Shown here piece by piece: positions 6,276 to 7,353 of a DNA stretch of 7,353 bases. The position numbers and the translations under genes were made by a program. Under the pieces are notes generated by a model, which saw nothing but the letters and a program-made list of their open reading frames with translations, was not told where the DNA came from and searched no databases. Position 1 is the first letter of the stretch. Each line of letters opens with the position of its first letter. Origin of the DNA: Actinomycetota bacterium (GTDB lineage: Bacteria > Actinomycetota > Acidimicrobiia > Acidimicrobiales > JAHWLA01); contig JAHWLA010000139.1 in the NCBI GenBank assembly GCA_019347595.1, positions 1 through 7,353 on the forward strand, given 5' to 3'.

Positions 6276-6317
6276 ATGACCACTTCTGTTCCCGGTCCAT
6301 CGAAGGAGACGGCGTGA
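6276..6317 (+). CDS. Possible 13-codon leader peptide ORF before the SDR
   Basis: ATG 6276 opens a 13-residue frame (MTTSVPGPSKETA) whose TGA at 6315-6317 overlaps the GTG start of the SDR at 6314 in a GTGA arrangement typical of translational coupling. GAGG at 6262-6265, 10 nt upstream, could serve as a weak ribosome site. The AAGGAG of the SDR lies inside this ORF, so translation here could affect SDR initiation. Such a short ORF may be chance; no known peptide is recognised. Confidence 0.25.
   Translation: MTTSVPGPSKETA
6303..6308 (+). promoter_or_regulatory. Ribosome binding site of the second SDR gene
   Basis: AAGGAG stands 5 nt before GTG 6314 and fixes that start, removing a long upstream in-frame extension that merely shadows the aldolase-like gene. 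Confidence 0.85.
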
Positions 6318-7150
6318 AGGACTTCCGAGGCAGGACCGCGGTGGTGACCGGGGCGGCCGGCGGCATCGGGCTGGGGCTCGTTCGACGTTTTGCCGTCGAA
6401 GGTGCCAACGTCGTCATGGTCGACGTCGACGAGGCCGAGTTGGAGCGGGCCGAGGCGTCGCTGCGCCAGTCGGGGGCGGCCGTCATGGCGGCCGCGGCCG
6501 ACGTCGGCGATCCGGGCGCGGTCGCCGACGTGGCCGACGCCGCCTTCGCCCGGTTCGGCTCCGTCGAGCTCCTCTTCTGCAATGCCGGCGTGGCGGGGCC
6601 GTCGAAGGGCGGCCTGTGGGAGACACCGGCGCGGGAATGGCAGCGGGTGCTGGGCGTGAACACGCTCGGGACCACCAACCTGCTCAACGCCTTCCTGCCG
6701 AAGATGCTGGCGGGCGGCGGCGGGGGCCACGTGGTGGTGACTGCGTCGATGGCTGCCTTTTCCTACGGGCCGGTGGCGGCCCCGTACTTCGTCAGCAAGC
6801 ACGCCGGGCTCACGCTGGCCGAGATGCTCAGGCGCCAACTGGCCGCCGTCGGCTCGTCGATCGGCGTGTCGGTGCTGTGTCCCGGCGCCGTCAGCACCCG
6901 CCTCATCGCTCGCGAGTTCGATCACCAGGAGCGCCAGGGAGCGTCGCTCGCCGACGACGAGAAGCAGACTGCGCTGGCTCGCCTGTCCGAGGACAACCCC
7001 GAGGTGATGTCGCCCGACGCGGTGGCCGATGTCGTGGTCGACGCCCTGCGGACGGAGCGCTTCTACATCTTCACCCACCCCTCGTCGCTCGCCGGTGCCC
7101 GGAGCGCCACCCAGGCGGTGCTCGACGAGCTGAACGCCGTGGAGGCTTGA
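6314..7150 (+). CDS. Classical short-chain dehydrogenase/reductase, NAD-type
   Basis: A 278-residue SDR oxidoreductase with a full set of classical motifs: the cofactor-binding T-G-A-A-G-G-I-G at 12-19, Asp38 at the end of beta-2 (favours NAD(H) over NADP(H)), Asp63-Val, Asn90-Ala-Gly, Asn116, catalytic Ser145, and Tyr158-x-x-x-Lys162. The P-G-A-V-S-T substrate-loop region follows at 190-195, with an extended C-terminal part to 278 that may shape the substrate pocket. It probably oxidises a secondary alcohol to a ketone or the reverse; the substrate is not readable. The GTG start is fixed by AAGGAG 5 nt upstream. It lies 50 bp after the aldolase-like gene and 6 bp before the CoA-ligase gene, so the three are likely one operon. 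In contrast with the SDR at 4379, all catalytic residues are present here. Confidence 0.93.
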   Translation: MKDFRGRTAVVTGAAGGIGLGLVRRFAVEGANVVMVDVDEAELERAEASLRQSGAAVMAAAADVGDPGAVADVADAAFARFGSVELLFCNAGVAGPSKGGLWETPAREWQRVLGVNTLGTTNLLNAFLPKMLAGGGGGHVVVTASMAAFSYGPVAAPYFVSKHAGLTLAEMLRRQLAAVGSSIGVSVLCPGAVSTRLIAREFDHQERQGASLADDEKQTALARLSEDNPEVMSPDAVADVVVDALRTERFYIFTHPSSLAGARSATQAVLDELNAVEA

Positions 7151-7156
7151 GCACCG

Positions 7157-7353
7157 ATGGCTCCTGTCCCGATCCCGACGCAAGGCGACATCCTGTGGCA
7201 GGCGAGCCCCGAGCGGCTGGAGCGCTCGCCGTTGGTGGCCTTCGTGCGCTGGCTCGAACGCGAGCGCGGCCTGCAGTTCGACTCGTACGACAAGCTGTGG
7301 GGCTGGTCGACCGACGCGCTGGAGGAGTTCTGGGGCGCGCTCTGGGACTACTT
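7157..7353 (+). CDS. Acetoacetyl-CoA synthetase-like acyl-CoA ligase, 5' part only
   Basis: The frame is open from ATG 7157 to the window edge (65 complete codons). The N-terminus reads GDILWQASPERLERSPLVAFVRWLERERGLQFDSYDKLWGWSTDALEEFWGALWDY in outline, matching the N-terminal extension domain of acetoacetyl-CoA synthetases and related adenylate-forming enzymes (W-x-P-S-x-E-R, then R-W-L, S-Y-x-x-L-W-x-W-S, and F-W-x-x-x-W-D). These enzymes use ATP and CoA to turn acetoacetate into acetoacetyl-CoA. The AMP-binding motifs lie beyond the window. GGAGG at 7141-7145, inside the end of the SDR gene, is 11 nt upstream. The 6 bp gap indicates one operon with the SDR, suggesting that a 3-oxoacid is an end product of the pathway (inference). 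Another 3-oxoacid or short carboxylate is possible as substrate. Confidence 0.82.
   Translation, partial: MAPVPIPTQGDILWQASPERLERSPLVAFVRWLERERGLQFDSYDKLWGWSTDALEEFWGALWDY

Noticed and set aside
5717..7183. A 488-codon minus-strand open frame opposite the aldolase-like gene and second SDR
   Set aside because: No domain signal, while the plus strand carries complete family motifs and good ribosome sites.

Overview
The window is a dense, strongly G+C-rich stretch of bacterial chromosome. Codon third positions are almost always G or C, GTG and TTG starts are used beside ATG, and the genes are packed with gaps of a few bases. This and the protein families suggest a free-living Actinomycetota, possibly an acidimicrobial-type lineage; that placement is inference. 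I see no tRNA, rRNA, CRISPR array, insertion sequence or phage gene.

Layout: (1) 1-2110, plus strand: the 3' end of an ACMSD-like amidohydrolase (amidohydrolase family 2), then 8 bp later a type-B carboxylesterase. (2) 2116-2565, minus strand: a small single-domain cupin convergent with the esterase (5 bp gap) and preceded by a 116 bp divergent region that holds a plausible promoter with an operator-like inverted repeat. (3) 2682-5173, plus strand: a D-aminoacylase-like amidohydrolase (family 3) that overlaps the next gene, a short-chain dehydrogenase (SDR), by one base. This SDR departs from the family consensus at two key positions. (4) 5147-5183: a long GC-rich hairpin across the SDR stop codon, probably a two-way terminator. 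(5) 5194-5484, minus strand: a small antibiotic-biosynthesis-monooxygenase (ABM) fold protein. (6) 5538-7353, plus strand: an RraA/HMG-aldolase-like protein, a classical NAD-type SDR with an intact catalytic set (possibly coupled to a 13-codon leader ORF), and the N-terminus of an acetoacetyl-CoA synthetase-like enzyme that runs off the end.

Taken together this looks like a catabolic accessory locus: hydrolases (two amidohydrolases, an esterase), small metal or oxygen-type proteins (cupin, ABM), two oxidoreductases, an aldolase-type C-C lyase and an acyl-CoA ligase. A reasonable inference is breakdown of an ester- or amide-containing organic compound to keto acids, with acetoacetate or a similar 3-oxoacid activated to a CoA thioester. 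The substrate cannot be read from the sequence. No defence or mobile system is visible. The most unusual signals are the atypical SDR at 4379, the loss of expected metal-site histidines in the family 3 amidohydrolase, the hairpin at 5147-5183, and the divergent control region at 2566-2681.
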